Positions 52,073 through 64,000 of a stretch of DNA of 64,000 nt are shown here, piece by piece. Each line of letters starts with the position of its first letter. Positions within the stretch are counted from its first letter, which is position 1. Source of the DNA: Urechis unicinctus (Eukaryota > Annelida > Polychaeta > Xenopneusta > Urechidae); the NCBI GenBank assembly GCA_034190875.2, contig CM067351.1:7235851-7299850 (forward strand), read 5' to 3'. The notes beneath the pieces were generated by a model that was not told the origin of the DNA, ran no database searches, and saw only the letters and a program-made list of their open reading frames with translations. A program made the translations under genes and the position numbers.

Positions 52073-54200
52073 CATCTATATTGTGAATATAAGCTGAACA
52101 CTCTCCCACACTATAATCAATAAAAACATGTATATATAGTTATGTCACGGCTTAAATTAACTATATATTGCGACCAATACAAAGATAGTGAATACAAAGA
52201 TGGGGATATATATTAATTTGTTTGGCTATCTGTTTGCTCATTTACTACATTCGCTGCACAAGAATTATGCACTTGAACCAATAATTCATTCAGGTTTGAT
52301 TTAATTTCTAAATCAGACCTAATCGCGTCACCTGCACGAGGTAACGCACGTCTGTTTCAAATTTACTCGTGTCTTTATTATTTAACTACAGTTGATGGTT
52401 TTATTTAATTAAGCACAACTGATTTGCTTATATCTTGCAATAAAGCAATTGGCCTAATATTTGTATATTATTTGTAATCCACTCAATTAGTAGGATTAAG
52501 GGTAGATATCTCACATCGCATGCCAAGTTGGCGATTAGTAAGTTATTAGTCTTTTTGGCCTACAAAACAATGTATCAGCAATGATTCCACCAGCAAGATA
52601 TTCATTCTAGAGAGTGCAAAACTGGATACAGTTATGAGTCAATCAGCCGGTTTATCGGTTTCATTGCTTACGGGAGTAAAAACATTATCAGCAGCTGTAA
52701 CATTTACAAGGAATTCTTTAATTCACCGTCTGTGCAGAGTAAAAGTTTCCACACATTATGATTTTAGGTAACATGTTAATTCCATGCCATCGCATGCTAT
52801 GCGTATGTCCGCAAAGAATTGGGTGTCGTACAGATACACCGAATGTTTAAACCAAAAAAACGCATAAATTTATTTTCCAGTTATCCCGATGACGTTATTA
52901 CTATCGGGTGAGTCATGGAAAAACAGAAGTGTCCCGTGAGCATACTGAAATATATTGTATGAAAGGTATCAACGTCATCTGCATTTGCTGCCATGCTACA
53001 AAATGAGGCGCTCTGTGCCGATTATAACCGTGGAGTCGCTATATACGCGCCAATGCAATATATCCAGTAGCAGCATTTGTAATAATTCCTAAGCTAATGA
53101 GAGAGCAACACGATCGCAGTAATGGTGATGTACAATGCATTTTCAGTCTCTATGCAATTGATGAAACCTCCAATATGTGGCAATAAGCTTTTTATTAAAC
53201 GAACATATTTTCTGCATGGGACGTTACTTAGGATGTATACACGATGTTATTGGACATCTCTAATGAATATAGCATGTAATCAGATCGTAAAAATTGCAGC
53301 ATGTTTTTTGTTCAAGAACGAAAGGAGGATGGCTATCGCTAATGATATTGTATATTATTCCTCCGGAGTCATCGTCAAATTCAGCCTTTAGTCATGTTAG
53401 CGACAAGGGCGTAGTACGTATAATTCTACTATGTAAATAGCATGTGCAAACAATTAACTGGCGCGAGCAAATAAATATGACCTCAAAGATGTGCAATACA
53501 TATCGAACATTTGAGCATCAGTTCAATTAAACCGCTCCGCCGCTGACATACCAGTTAGCCGCCCACATTGGAGGGTGTAGAATTAGCGAACTACTAATGC
53601 TATTCAAAACCCAGGTACATGTCAGCGGCCTGTGAAACTGGCTGGCTCTAAAAGAAATGTAAGGACCTTATAAAAATCGGGCTATATTGACCGTGGAATG
53701 TTTGGTCAGCAGCGAATAAGCAAATCCATAGTCTATTTTAAACAGAGAACAGAGGCAACAGATGCACTATTATATTCACATGCTAAATCCTTGCATGAAG
53801 GTAAGAGGACGTGAAATCCGTCTTTGAATCCAATCCTACATATTATAATGCTATAATGCGTCAAATATCATGGTACTTGCGCTAGATTCCAGCACGTATT
53901 AGAATACGGGCTGGTTTAAGGTCACTGAGTAATAGACGCAAGAACATTGGCTTTACCCTGCATTCATTGCTGTAATTGCTAAATGCAAATTAACCTGATG
54001 TAGTAGCGCACCAACGACAATTGATTGCGTATTATCTATCGCCGCCACAAGGGGGACATAGCCCTCCTGTTTCGAAGCTTATAAACGACTTTTTAGCCTT
54101 CTTTGTGTTAGTTATGTCAGCTGAGGTATTGCCATCACTCTTAAATGCAAGAATCCGGCTTCTTCATAATAGTTGAAACAACTTCAAGAGCTAAACAGAT
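52073..54200 (-). repeat. Outer right arm of the inverted duplication
   Basis: Reverse complement of 29,315-29,441, 26,661-28,364 and 24,028-24,306 in succession, with sampled identity around 90-95 percent. Three left-arm blocks (29,442-36,535, 28,365-29,314 and 24,307-26,660) are missing. No gene was recognised. The frame at 53,122-53,388 is probably chance. Confidence 0.8.
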
Positions 54201-57200
54201 AACTTCTCATAAGCACCTGAGGGTTCATGATTATTCAATATCTAATATGAGCTAGTATATATTCATCAAAAAAATTATGAGCACGAACATGAATTTTCCA
54301 GAAAGAAAAAAACATAGAGAATTGTCATGTATTTGCATTAGTTACGAGCATCAGGGAGAGCTTGGGGTTCATCATTTCAATATATATACATTAGTTATTG
54401 TCATCTACACACAATAAAGAGTTTTGTTGCGTTAACGTCATTTGACGATAAATGGCAGAAACGCGAAACAGTCACATGTTCATAAAAGCCTTCGTGATCG
54501 ATAAAAGCTACATACAGGGCTTCATTTTATCAAATCTAAAAGAGGCATGATTTGAGGCGCTTATTGCTATTCAATAATCGCAATCGATTTGTGAAACTCC
54601 AAACAAGGTACGTTGACAGGCATCGTTACATATCTTAGAGTATTGCTTTACTAGCCCATTGTTAACGAATTAATGAATTAACGTATGAATTTGCCTGTAT
54701 CACCCCATTGCAGATAAGCCACGTTGAAATTTATACAGTTTAAGATTGAATTATATTTAGCACAATCTACCAAGCATTATCTTGAGTAATTCAGGCTATT
54801 TTATATAGGATAATGTCGCTGCGCTTGCTATCCTGTAGTGCGTTTAGCCGGCGTCGTAAAGTAAAACATGAAATCTCTATGCAACCATGAATTATATCAG
54901 GCAAACGTATCGCTGTCATTATTTTACCATTTCATCAGCATTACACTAACCGACTTGGGGCGTTTTGGTGGCCTTAACCACATTCGCTGTGTTGAAGTCC
55001 ACAAAGATGCAGTATATGGCCTGTTACAGGTGATTGACGGATTGCCCCGTTATGTGCTCTCCTTTCACACGGTGAACACATTGATCAGATCTGCGTCATA
55101 ATGACACGGTATTAAGCACATGGACGGCTATATAATCATGAAAATCAAGTCAGATATTCCACAAATGTAATAACTGGACCGCTCTGGCAGGTTTTTATGA
55201 CCGAATATGTTTTAATGATACAACTTCAAGATATTTAATGTAACTGTAATGGCATTAGATCCGTAAAATATTTGCCTAGTCATCCACTAGGTAACGGTAA
55301 CAGCACAGAGCTGAAAAACAGTGCATAATCCCATATTTGTCTCTAGCACTGAATTATAGAGATGTATATTCGGCTGACAGAAGCTAAATGGTTTGTCTTG
55401 GTCTTTAAAATTGCAGACATATCTTGTCGATTTTAGTCATTTGTACCACACGCAGACAAGCATTTTCGCTACTGATTTGCCTATCAATGAATGCAGTAAT
55501 TATAGTTGCTGATGGTTTTGACAATGAAGCAATAATAAACTCGAATAATATGCAATGAAGGTAATGACGGAAGATAACGGATATATATATAATTGCATTT
55601 GCTCCTCTTTTTCAAAACGTGATATCAACTTATCACGCAACCTATCAAGCAGCCAGTCTCCCGTATGGTAAATAGACTAGCTTGTTTAAGTTCATTGCAA
55701 ACCGATAAACCTGTGGATGTACACATTTCCATCTAAATGAGGTCACTGATGGATGATTATTAAATTGGGCTAGATGTGCAGTCACGCAGAATGCTGCATC
55801 TTGTTTATCATGAACCTAAGAAGTGCTGTTAATGCTCTAGTTCGTTTTTGCTCAATAAAATTGCGATCATTGGGTGGTCTGCTTATTTGCGTCACATCAT
55901 TGATACTTTATTGCCCTGCTGTTTTTATCTCTTTATGTACTTGTTGTGTAAACATGGAGCCTATTCGACTTGTGGATATCAAAAAGCCATAACATCACAT
56001 TATTTCTAATTGGCACCGCGTTATCAGTTTCTCATCGGGGTGTAACACCACTGTGCTTATCCAATAAGTCATTTTACGACTTCCGCGGGATAACTTCTGA
56101 GGACAAATATTGGTTTTAAAAGCATCGCCTATTTGTGTAGACTGTGTAGTATCAACCAGTTAACTTCTCTTATCATACCCAAATTTGTTTCGCATCAAGC
56201 GCTGTTATTGGCAATGAACAGGTAACTAGTGAATTTTTCATTCGAGCCTTGAGTATGAAGCACCGTAAGCATTATACCGACAAGGGGAGGCGCAATACTA
56301 TCTATTATCAGGTATCAATTTTAGGTGTAGTGACACAAAAGACAAGTATCATTAGCATATCTCGTCGCCCATACTGTCGGTGTTGTATTCAAAATGATTG
56401 ATCTGTTCGATTTATCGATCATATGATCCAATATTGGTCATAAATTTGCTGCCAGATAACGATCTATTATTCTGTTTTTAGCAAACATGATTCTATTCGC
56501 ATCCAGAAGCAGCGACAGCTTTAATTGAGCCATCTGGCTAATTCAGCGCCCTCTCGATGTTCAGGACTAGTATTACTAATTATTGAGGCAGTTGGTGGGA
56601 CATGTGGAAAAAAAGCTAATACAATGTTAAATCGGTTGCTGGTAATTTAACCTGTACATATTCGAAACACGCACTTGCAGTTCGGAAGTAGTCAAATTAT
56701 ATTTTTAAACTTGTAAATTATTATTCTTAGTGTTAACCATATCGGGCTGGATGTAAGCTCCAAGCAATGCATGGAGGGTAGGCGGCATGGGGTGCAAACA
56801 TCCCATATGATATCACTTATCTTTGCCATTATCTCATATTACGAAACAGTTAGCATAAAGCATATATCTATGGCATAAAATGCAAGACAACATTCAATGA
56901 GCTATGCAAGTTTTTGTCAAGCCATCTTGTTATGGACATGATGACTGCTATCTTCGAAACGAGGATAAATTAATTCTCTACTCTGTATGCATGCGTCTGT
57001 CTGCATGTAATCACTACTAACCTCTGAACTACATTCTATCTAGTTTTCATGTGGTTCTATACATGGCTACACATGTGCCTTCCTGTCCCTAGTTATTCTA
57101 GTGGTGTGCCATTTACGCGTCTCGTAATCAGTTGAAATCGCAAGGGTTTCCTACTGTGCCTCGTCAAACTTCTTAACGATGATTGCATTAGGAAGTTTAG

Positions 57201-58500
57201 ATATGAGGGTAGACTGGTGCAGTACACTATGGGGATTTCGGTATTTATAAGTTGCATGTCATCCTATAGAGAATTGGGATATAAGGCGTCCATCCATTGA
57301 GGTCCATCGCATACTGATAATGTACCTATAATATTAATTGAACATATATGGGTGTACCTTTATAATAGGTAAGTAATGTGTTTGTGATGCTTATAACCCC
57401 CACGGACAGGTAGAGAAAAATTACTGAAATTATCTGATGCTTCTAGCTGTGTCATCTCCCCCCATTCCTCTTATAAACTAACTTACATCGACACCACTAC
57501 GGAGTCAATACATTTATTTACCGTAATCATTAACATTATATATATTCCTGTTTTGTCAGAGATGTTAACGAAGACTTAATTTGCGTATAAGTATGGCCAA
57601 TTTCAACGTATCAATCGAACTCGGAGCACAAAACGCACCACTGAAGCTCATTTCGCCGTACAAATGACCATTTGCAAACACATCCACGTCTGTCAATAAA
57701 TTTATTGTTCCAGTGGAGTATCTCAGACGAGGCTTAGCAGCAAAATTTCTTCTAACGGTTTCCCACCCATAGCAGCAGCGGTGGGTCTTTGTCTTACCGA
57801 TAAACGATAATTGTTTCAAACAGGGGGGATGAGAAGTGATGTGTAATATTTGATTGACTGCATCCGCGTGATTGTTGTCGCATTAAGGCACGCGTGTTTG
57901 GCATGGTGTTGTGGGATAATTCATTCGTTAGTCTCTATACCTAGCCTCCTCAATGTAACCAGAGCATTGACTAGTAAATAGCAATGACTTCGACGGAATG
58001 CCCTCACTGCACCAAAATATTTTTACTTAGCAAGTTTGCGATTCTGAAGCCTTTGCAAATTAGGATGTCACTACAGTACTGAGTGTCGCATTAACGTTAT
58101 CGTAGCGTCTGATTCGGCCAATGCTCATCCACTATGGCGGATACTAAACAGTAGGGGTTATCAGTGGCAAGTCAATTTATATTGCTCGGTTTATCGATAA
58201 TGTTCCATGTCCTCTTGATGAGTTGTCCTTGCCTGCCCGCAAGCGTGGGATTGTTTTAATGTTCTTGTACTTGTCTCTTTAGCGATTGCAATAACAGTCA
58301 CCAAAAACGTGCCGCTACATGAATGGTAGATTCATACCGACAATAAATCAATGCTTCCAAAATTAATCTATCGCTTAAGCTTGATGCAAGCCATAATACA
58401 TAGATACAACTAATCTTGCAGTTTAGATTACTTTATCCTGACACTTTACACACTCTTTTGCTTAATGGAATTTCAGGAAGACCTCTTATGTTTCATACTT
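54201..58500 (-). repeat. Older, diverged copies of the repeat family
   Basis: Several pieces align weakly with other parts of the window. About 55,205-56,180 matches 41,780-42,600 (direct). About 56,790-57,300 matches 11,870-12,410 (inverted), including GGGTGCAAACATCCCA at 56,789. About 57,560-58,400 matches 10,000-10,850 (inverted), including the minus-strand frame at 57,565-57,819. Identity looks near 70-75 percent. Other parts have no match that I could see by eye. No known gene or motif is present. Confidence 0.55.
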
Positions 58501-60650
58501 AGATTACCGTTGGAGTTGTATCATAACCTAAACATGATCTTGTCATGCATATAATCAAAACTTGCGGTATAGATCAAATTTGCTGATCATTAGGGTGTAT
58601 GACATCATAGCGATTAACAATTGATGTTAGGGTAGATTATTCAACTATGCCAAACTGAGCTTCCCACACGTTTTTATTGCTAACTGTATAAATATCCAGA
58701 GCAGGTTCTTTAGCATAAGCAAAATATCCGGTGAAAAGTAGTTATGCGTTGTAACAATCCTTTATATCCAAAGCATTATTAAGTAGATCATTCCTCGAAT
58801 CAACTCCGGTTTATTTTTAAAAGCATTGATCTAAAAGATCCCTTTGTATATCATCCACATTCAGTGTCATAAATGTTGCGTTTTGATTACAATTGCGCAA
58901 ATATGCCGCATTTTATTCAGTTCAAGTAAGCCAACCTCATTGTTTCATTTGCCCTGTAGTCATTGCAGTAATATTGAATTTTTTTTACCACCGTTGAAAG
59001 AATTGAGAAATATTTAAATTGTGATAGTTTTGAATGCAATGTATTGTCGTACTTTCATTACTTCTCTTTTACTCGTTACAACAAATTAGTTTCCATTAAA
59101 TATACACATAGCTTTCTTTTATACAATATTGTAAGCATCATTTCAATGTCTTGTGCTCGGTGTCAGCATGGACTCCGTTTGCTGTACTGAAATCGACGGC
59201 ACTTGTGCATGAAGAGTACGGATGCGTACCACAACCTAGTACATATTATTGATGACTGGACATGTTCGAGTTTCTGATTTGGCTCTATGATTCCCTTTTG
59301 AAACCATTGGTACTATATGTGATTACTTATACCGGCTGTATTGTTAATCATTGTAACACCGACGTCAAGTCAGGCGGTTTGTATTCCGACATGCATATTA
59401 CGCGCAATATCGTGAGGTTTTCACCCAATTATATTTATCGCTGTAGACTATAATATAGATAGGGTAAGCGCACAATATATCGTATATTAACGAGAGGCAG
59501 TGAAGCTCTGGTAGGCTGTTTGCATTTCTAAAATAGCACTGACATCATGAGTATAGGGTTGATGGAAGATAACATGCAAACGTTCCAGCTAACAATCGTT
59601 AACCATTGAGCGATCGTGAGAAACAAGCTCAGTAGTTGGAGCGAGCCGACACACGTAATTACTTTAATCATCTTCAAGGACATACCCTGTACGCGCAAGA
59701 TTCTTATGACAAGTTGAGGGTAACAGGTTACATATATTCGGTGAAAGATGCGCATAATGAGGTCATAATAGTGTGATTGAGCATCGCTATCAAATACATT
59801 TCTTGTATGAATTGAAAATAACGGGGAAGGTCATTGAAAATAATTCGTTCAATTACATCACAACTAACGCATTGCCAAAATATCCCGATTGCCGCATGAA
59901 ATGATCTACAAACGGTCAAAGCAAGGGACAACAAGTAACGCAGGCAATTAGGTGAACGCAATCTAAATTAAAGAATATCCCTGTTTCCCGCAGCATTGTA
60001 CCTCACCGACGAGCATAGCCTTTAACCCTATATTTTGCATATAGGCAATTATGCTTATCCTCATAAAAATGAATGTGGATGTGGGTAATTATATCTGGAA
60101 TGATTCTAGGTACGACCTCTTATCACGTGCCACTCTAATGAGGCAGGGCGCTGATGCTCATTTCGTCGTTCTAATGACCATTTGCAAACAACTCAGTCTT
60201 CTTATAAATAATGTGTTTTAGTGGAATATCTACGACTAGGGTCAACAGGATTACCGCCCAACAGTTTCCCGCGAATAACAGCAGCGTTGGGTCTCTGAAA
60301 TTTATTCCAGTCTTACCCCATTTGCAATTCTCGTAAGCTGCACAAATGATAAATGTTCTGTAGAGTACTTCGTCTTACCGATAAACAATAATTGTTCCAA
60401 GCAGGGAGGATAAGAGAGAAGGTTTTATATTTGATTAACTGCACCATGTGCTTGTCAATCTGGTGTAAATGATTCCTTGATGTGGCACTTGTCGCGTAAA
60501 CGCCATGAAAAGTGCACAAGCCTTTAAATAGATGAGAATCTAACCTTTGTGCAAGGTTTTTCGGTAGCACTGTGTCAATATAGGATATGTTCATCAGATT
60601 TGCACGCTATTGATCTAATACAATTAAAGTAATTAAAGTCTTCTTAAGAT
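58501..60650 (-). repeat. Younger inverted copy of parts of the first unit and spacer
   Basis: From right to left this block matches about 9,700-11,363, then, after a clean junction at about 59,660, 13,701-14,495. Identity is high but below that of the two direct copies in this region. A minus-strand frame at 59,728-59,961 shows the same SFHAAIGIFWQCVS wording as 11,003-11,227 because of this homology. It is not evidence for a gene. Confidence 0.8.
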
Positions 60651-61009
60651 TGCTTCTTAAGAATTTTGTAAAAACGTTCTAAAAGGTTTTGACGTAAATA
60701 TTTTGGTAAAATGCAAGCTTGCGGAAAGATATCATTCTTTCCGGCTAAGGGATTTTTAAAATGGCCGTGAAGGTATGTCTCCAACATACATTATCCGCCA
60801 TTAAGTTACAGTAAACATAGCAAATGAGTTGACATAAGCATTGTATCGGATTGTAGATATATGATAACCAACAAAGCTCATCGGTCCTAAGCAAAGAGCT
60901 CAACCATGATGTAACATAAAGGCATGGTGATTAATTAGAAATCAACAGGACATCTTTGTTTGGACACTATCTCAGCTATTGCATGATTAGTGTGACATAT
61001 CTCGCCCTG
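60651..61009. other. AT-rich stretch, no gene
   Basis: No match elsewhere in the window and no coding frame. A small 8-bp stem (CGGAAAGA at 60,722 with TCTTTCCG at 60,736) is the only structure noticed. Confidence 0.4.
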
Positions 61010-61800
<791 letters not shown>

Positions 61801-61989
61801 GAGTAGTATAGAGACTGGGGGTACAAGCGCAGCAATCTAATACAGCAACCCAGAAAACACACACACACAGACTGACTCACATGAGCCAGCGAACCGCTCG
61901 CACCCCCCTCCCCCCACCATATGGTACCATATGGGCCCAGCCCTTCCAGCCCCTATGGTATAGGCCCACTAAAGAGGGCGACAGCAATG
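61801..61989. other. Candidate terminal region of the Polinton-type element
   Basis: Base composition changes here from AT-rich to C-rich. A sequence starting AGTAGTATAGAGACTGGGGG at 61,801 could be the element end, as Polintons begin with AG; this is inference because the other terminus is outside the window. The region contains C-runs and a perfect 18-bp palindrome, CCATATGGTACCATATGG, at 61,917-61,934. Confidence 0.3.
61917..61934. repeat. Perfect 18-bp palindrome
   Basis: CCATATGGTACCATATGG reads the same on both strands. It lies between the coiled-coil gene and the presumed element end, so it could be a protein-binding site, a hairpin in the 3' untranslated region, or part of a terminal structure. 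Confidence 0.9.
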
Positions 61990-62262
61990 TCAACCATCTA
62001 CAACCGGACTCTGAGGAATAAGCTCTTCTAAACGACTCACGCGCTCCAAAAGGTCCTCATACTTCGATTCCAATTCCCTCACCTTCTCCTCTACACCAGG
62101 ACCCTGAGGAATAAGCTCTTCTAAACGACTCACGCGCTCCAAAAGGTCCTCATACTTTGATTCCAAATCCCTCACCTCATTCTCAAGGTCCACCTTCTCC
62201 TCCCATATATGTTCCACATCTGCTTGCAGCTCGGCCACCCCAATATGTTCATCGGTGCTCAT
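61990..62262 (-). CDS. Small coiled-coil protein with an internal repeat
   Basis: A 90-residue protein from ATG at 62,262 to a TAG at 61,990. Residues 12-53 and 58-84 have heptad-like spacing of Leu, Val and Glu, as in a coiled coil. A 24-residue block (starting VRDLESKYEDLLERVSRLEE at residue 30) recurs almost unchanged at 61-84; at DNA level this is a 93-bp tandem duplication with very few differences, so it is recent or kept uniform. It starts 23 bases after the polymerase stop, on the same strand, with similar composition, which suggests that it belongs to the same element. No family was recognised. It may be a structural or scaffold-like accessory protein, or the C-terminal remnant of a longer one; function is unknown. 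Confidence 0.6.
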   Translation of the reverse strand: MSTDEHIGVAELQADVEHIWEEKVDLENEVRDLESKYEDLLERVSRLEELIPQGPGVEEKVRELESKYEDLLERVSRLEELIPQSPVVDG

Positions 62263-62285
62263 TCTATACCTCAGCCCTCATATGT

Positions 62286-63996
62286 TCAACATATCGACGC
62301 GTGCCCATAGGCCAGAGTGTCTACACCACCTGGAGCTATCCACCGCTTTGAGTCAAAAGGGGAGAGAGACACCTTGTTAACGTGGAGCCCATATATTTTA
62401 TTGCAGTCACTCCTGAGCATGTTCATTCCGTGGCGAAACTGCTTTTGGGCGAACAGTGACTCCACGTACTGAGCGTGTCGTAGATGCTTCTTCACCACCA
62501 CCTTCTTCACAGCTTTTGCTTTTTTGATCTCATCCCGGCTCGACATCAAGATCGAGTACATCTTAGGGCGCAGACCAACATACTCCTTGATGGGCACGCC
62601 AGCACACTCATCCTTCATCTTCCCCAGAACCTTCTTGTTCACACTGCTGTAGAGACTACGGGAGGGATGAAAGTTGCTGGTGTCAAAGAGATGGGCATCT
62701 TCCTTCATGTCAGCATACACGTCGGGCGTGCGTATCTCCATTAGCAGCGAATCCGTATCTGTGTACAACAAGCCAAGGTTCTTGCCGTATCTGGGCTTCA
62801 TGGTATTATAATAGAAGTCGCACATCAGGTGTTTGGAGAGGTCGAGTATACACATGCCCACATACACCGGGCGGTTCAGTACCAGGTGAGTCTTGTGCAT
62901 GTGCAGAGCGGCCAGGTCATTATCAAACACCTGATGACGTGCGTAGGTGGGACTTGCAATAAGCCTACGCATTCTTTCTTCTTCCTTTGAGCGAACAATC
63001 TTGACAACGACCCGCCTGCGGAGGTTCTCCATGGTCTTGCCGAACACAGAGTTGTTCATAAGCTTATACAGGTCCTTCTCAAAGTCGCTGGTGGCCACCT
63101 TACGCAGATCCGTATTCATACGAATGTAAGGCTCCATCCAGGGTCTCTGGTTAAAGATAAGTGCACGATGGATCTTGGTTAGCCTCAAGTGAAAGATACA
63201 GCTTGAGGTTCCTGTAGTGCACCACATACTTCTCCTTATTCCGCAGGTTTGGGACCAGCTTTTCAACATCGCCCAGGGTGCCACCCATCTCGCCCAGGAG
63301 GTTCTTCTGATAGATAGACAACCAGTTGTTCTCTACAAGAAGCCGCTCGGGAGCCAGCGGGTAGTCGTTGTGCTCATCATGAAGTGCAGTAGGATACTCC
63401 AAGTCAACCTCAAGTATGTATCCAGTCTCGCCATCATCTGGGTGGTCCTGTATCCGTAGATCCTCTGGCCGAGCCACCCACTCAATACCCGCAGTTGGCA
63501 AAGGCTGACTCATAGCCCACCCATACAAATTGTTAGCATCAAGGTACTGGATGTAGCTCGTTGGTTTATCCTGGTCAAAGTCATCCACGAGCGGGTTATT
63601 GGCCTTAGCGTGGCGGCGCGACACCATGCTTATACCGCCGCGTAGACCTTTCTCAATGAACAGGTGCTTGTCATAGTCGGTGAGTTGCTCGAGTTCCACG
63701 CCTGTGCTCTTAAGCAAAGCATTCCATGACAAACCGGGGCTGGTATAGTAGTGGGCCAGATCCAACCCGTACTGCTTAAGACAGGTCTTGCGGAACACCT
63801 CAAACACATCTGCCAGGAGCAGTACATCTGTCCGCAGGTACAGGTCATGGTAGTCACCCATGTTCTTACACCCGAACACGCTCCAGACCTTTTGTGCATG
63901 GGCATAGTCTACAGTAGATATACCCTCCTCAGAGAGCTTGCTGTAGAACTCCTGGATTGGCGGCAGAGGGGAATCAAACTTATACCAGCTGTCCAT
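62286..63996 (-). pseudogene. Polinton/Maverick-type protein-primed DNA polymerase B, C-terminal part, frameshifted
   Basis: Two overlapping minus-strand frames make up the C-terminal part of a family B DNA polymerase of the Polinton/adintovirus-like kind; the gene extends past the right end of the window. The upstream frame (63,996 to 63,151) has the exonuclease-side block YHDLYLRTDVLLLADVFE and motif A, YLDANNLYGW, at residues 151-160, followed by the usual AMSQPLP. The downstream frame, recognisable from about 63,190 to the TGA at 62,286, has motif B (KLMNNSVFGKTMENLR), motif C (YTDTDSLL) and the typical end TLAYGH. The break is a small deletion at about 63,185-63,200, within or next to a CTTGAGG sequence. 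Apart from it both halves look intact, so the inactivation is recent, or the break could be a sequencing or assembly error. The enzyme would copy the element using a protein primer. The GC content is higher than in the rest of the window. Confidence 0.9.
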
Positions 63997-64000
63997 GAAC

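Overview
The window looks like nuclear DNA of an animal, most likely an invertebrate. It is AT-rich by eye, has long (TA)n, (TG)n and other simple arrays, spliceosomal GT-AG introns inside transposon genes, a non-LTR retrotransposon with an apurinic-type endonuclease, a tyrosine-recombinase gene, a hAT-like fragment and, at the right end, a Polinton/Maverick-type DNA polymerase B. No ordinary host gene, rRNA or convincing tRNA was recognised, and I cannot name the species.

Layout. 1-2,225 is unassigned AT-rich DNA. 2,226-11,817 and 14,498-24,027 are two direct copies of a ~9.5-kb unit without a recognisable gene, separated by a 2.7-kb spacer. From 24,028 to about 54,200 the DNA forms a broken, nested inverted duplication centred near 44 kb. 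Matching blocks are 24,028-24,306 with 53,927-54,200; 26,661-28,364 with about 52,235-53,926; 29,315-29,441 with 52,073-52,220; 36,536-37,575 with 51,085-52,072; and 38,676-41,100 with 46,849-49,036. Blocks missing from one arm contain simple arrays, a SINE-like piece, most of a LINE, or 2.3-kb segments of unknown kind. The centre, 41,306-46,795, is unpaired and flanked by (TG)n on one side and (CA)n on the other. Beyond 54,200 lie older, diverged copies of the same sequence family (54,201-58,500) and a younger inverted copy (58,501-60,650) of parts of the first unit and spacer. After a (TA)n array, 61,800 to the end is a more GC-rich Polinton-type segment read leftward: a small coiled-coil protein and a frameshifted polymerase B that runs off the window.

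Coding content. All recognisable genes belong to mobile elements and nearly all are broken: a LINE (ORF1 and endonuclease, minus strand, 34,885-36,592); a multi-exon tyrosine-recombinase gene head-to-head with it (36,688-39,125, plus strand) whose pieces recur in the right arm; a hAT-like N-terminal fragment (about 49,923-50,511, minus) next to a 12-bp satellite; and the polymerase. Stop codons shared by both copies of the recombinase C-terminal exons suggest the gene was dead before the inverted duplication. Most of the window is therefore a repeat mosaic built by several rounds of direct and inverted duplication. Coordinates of repeat boundaries were read by eye and may be off by tens of bases.
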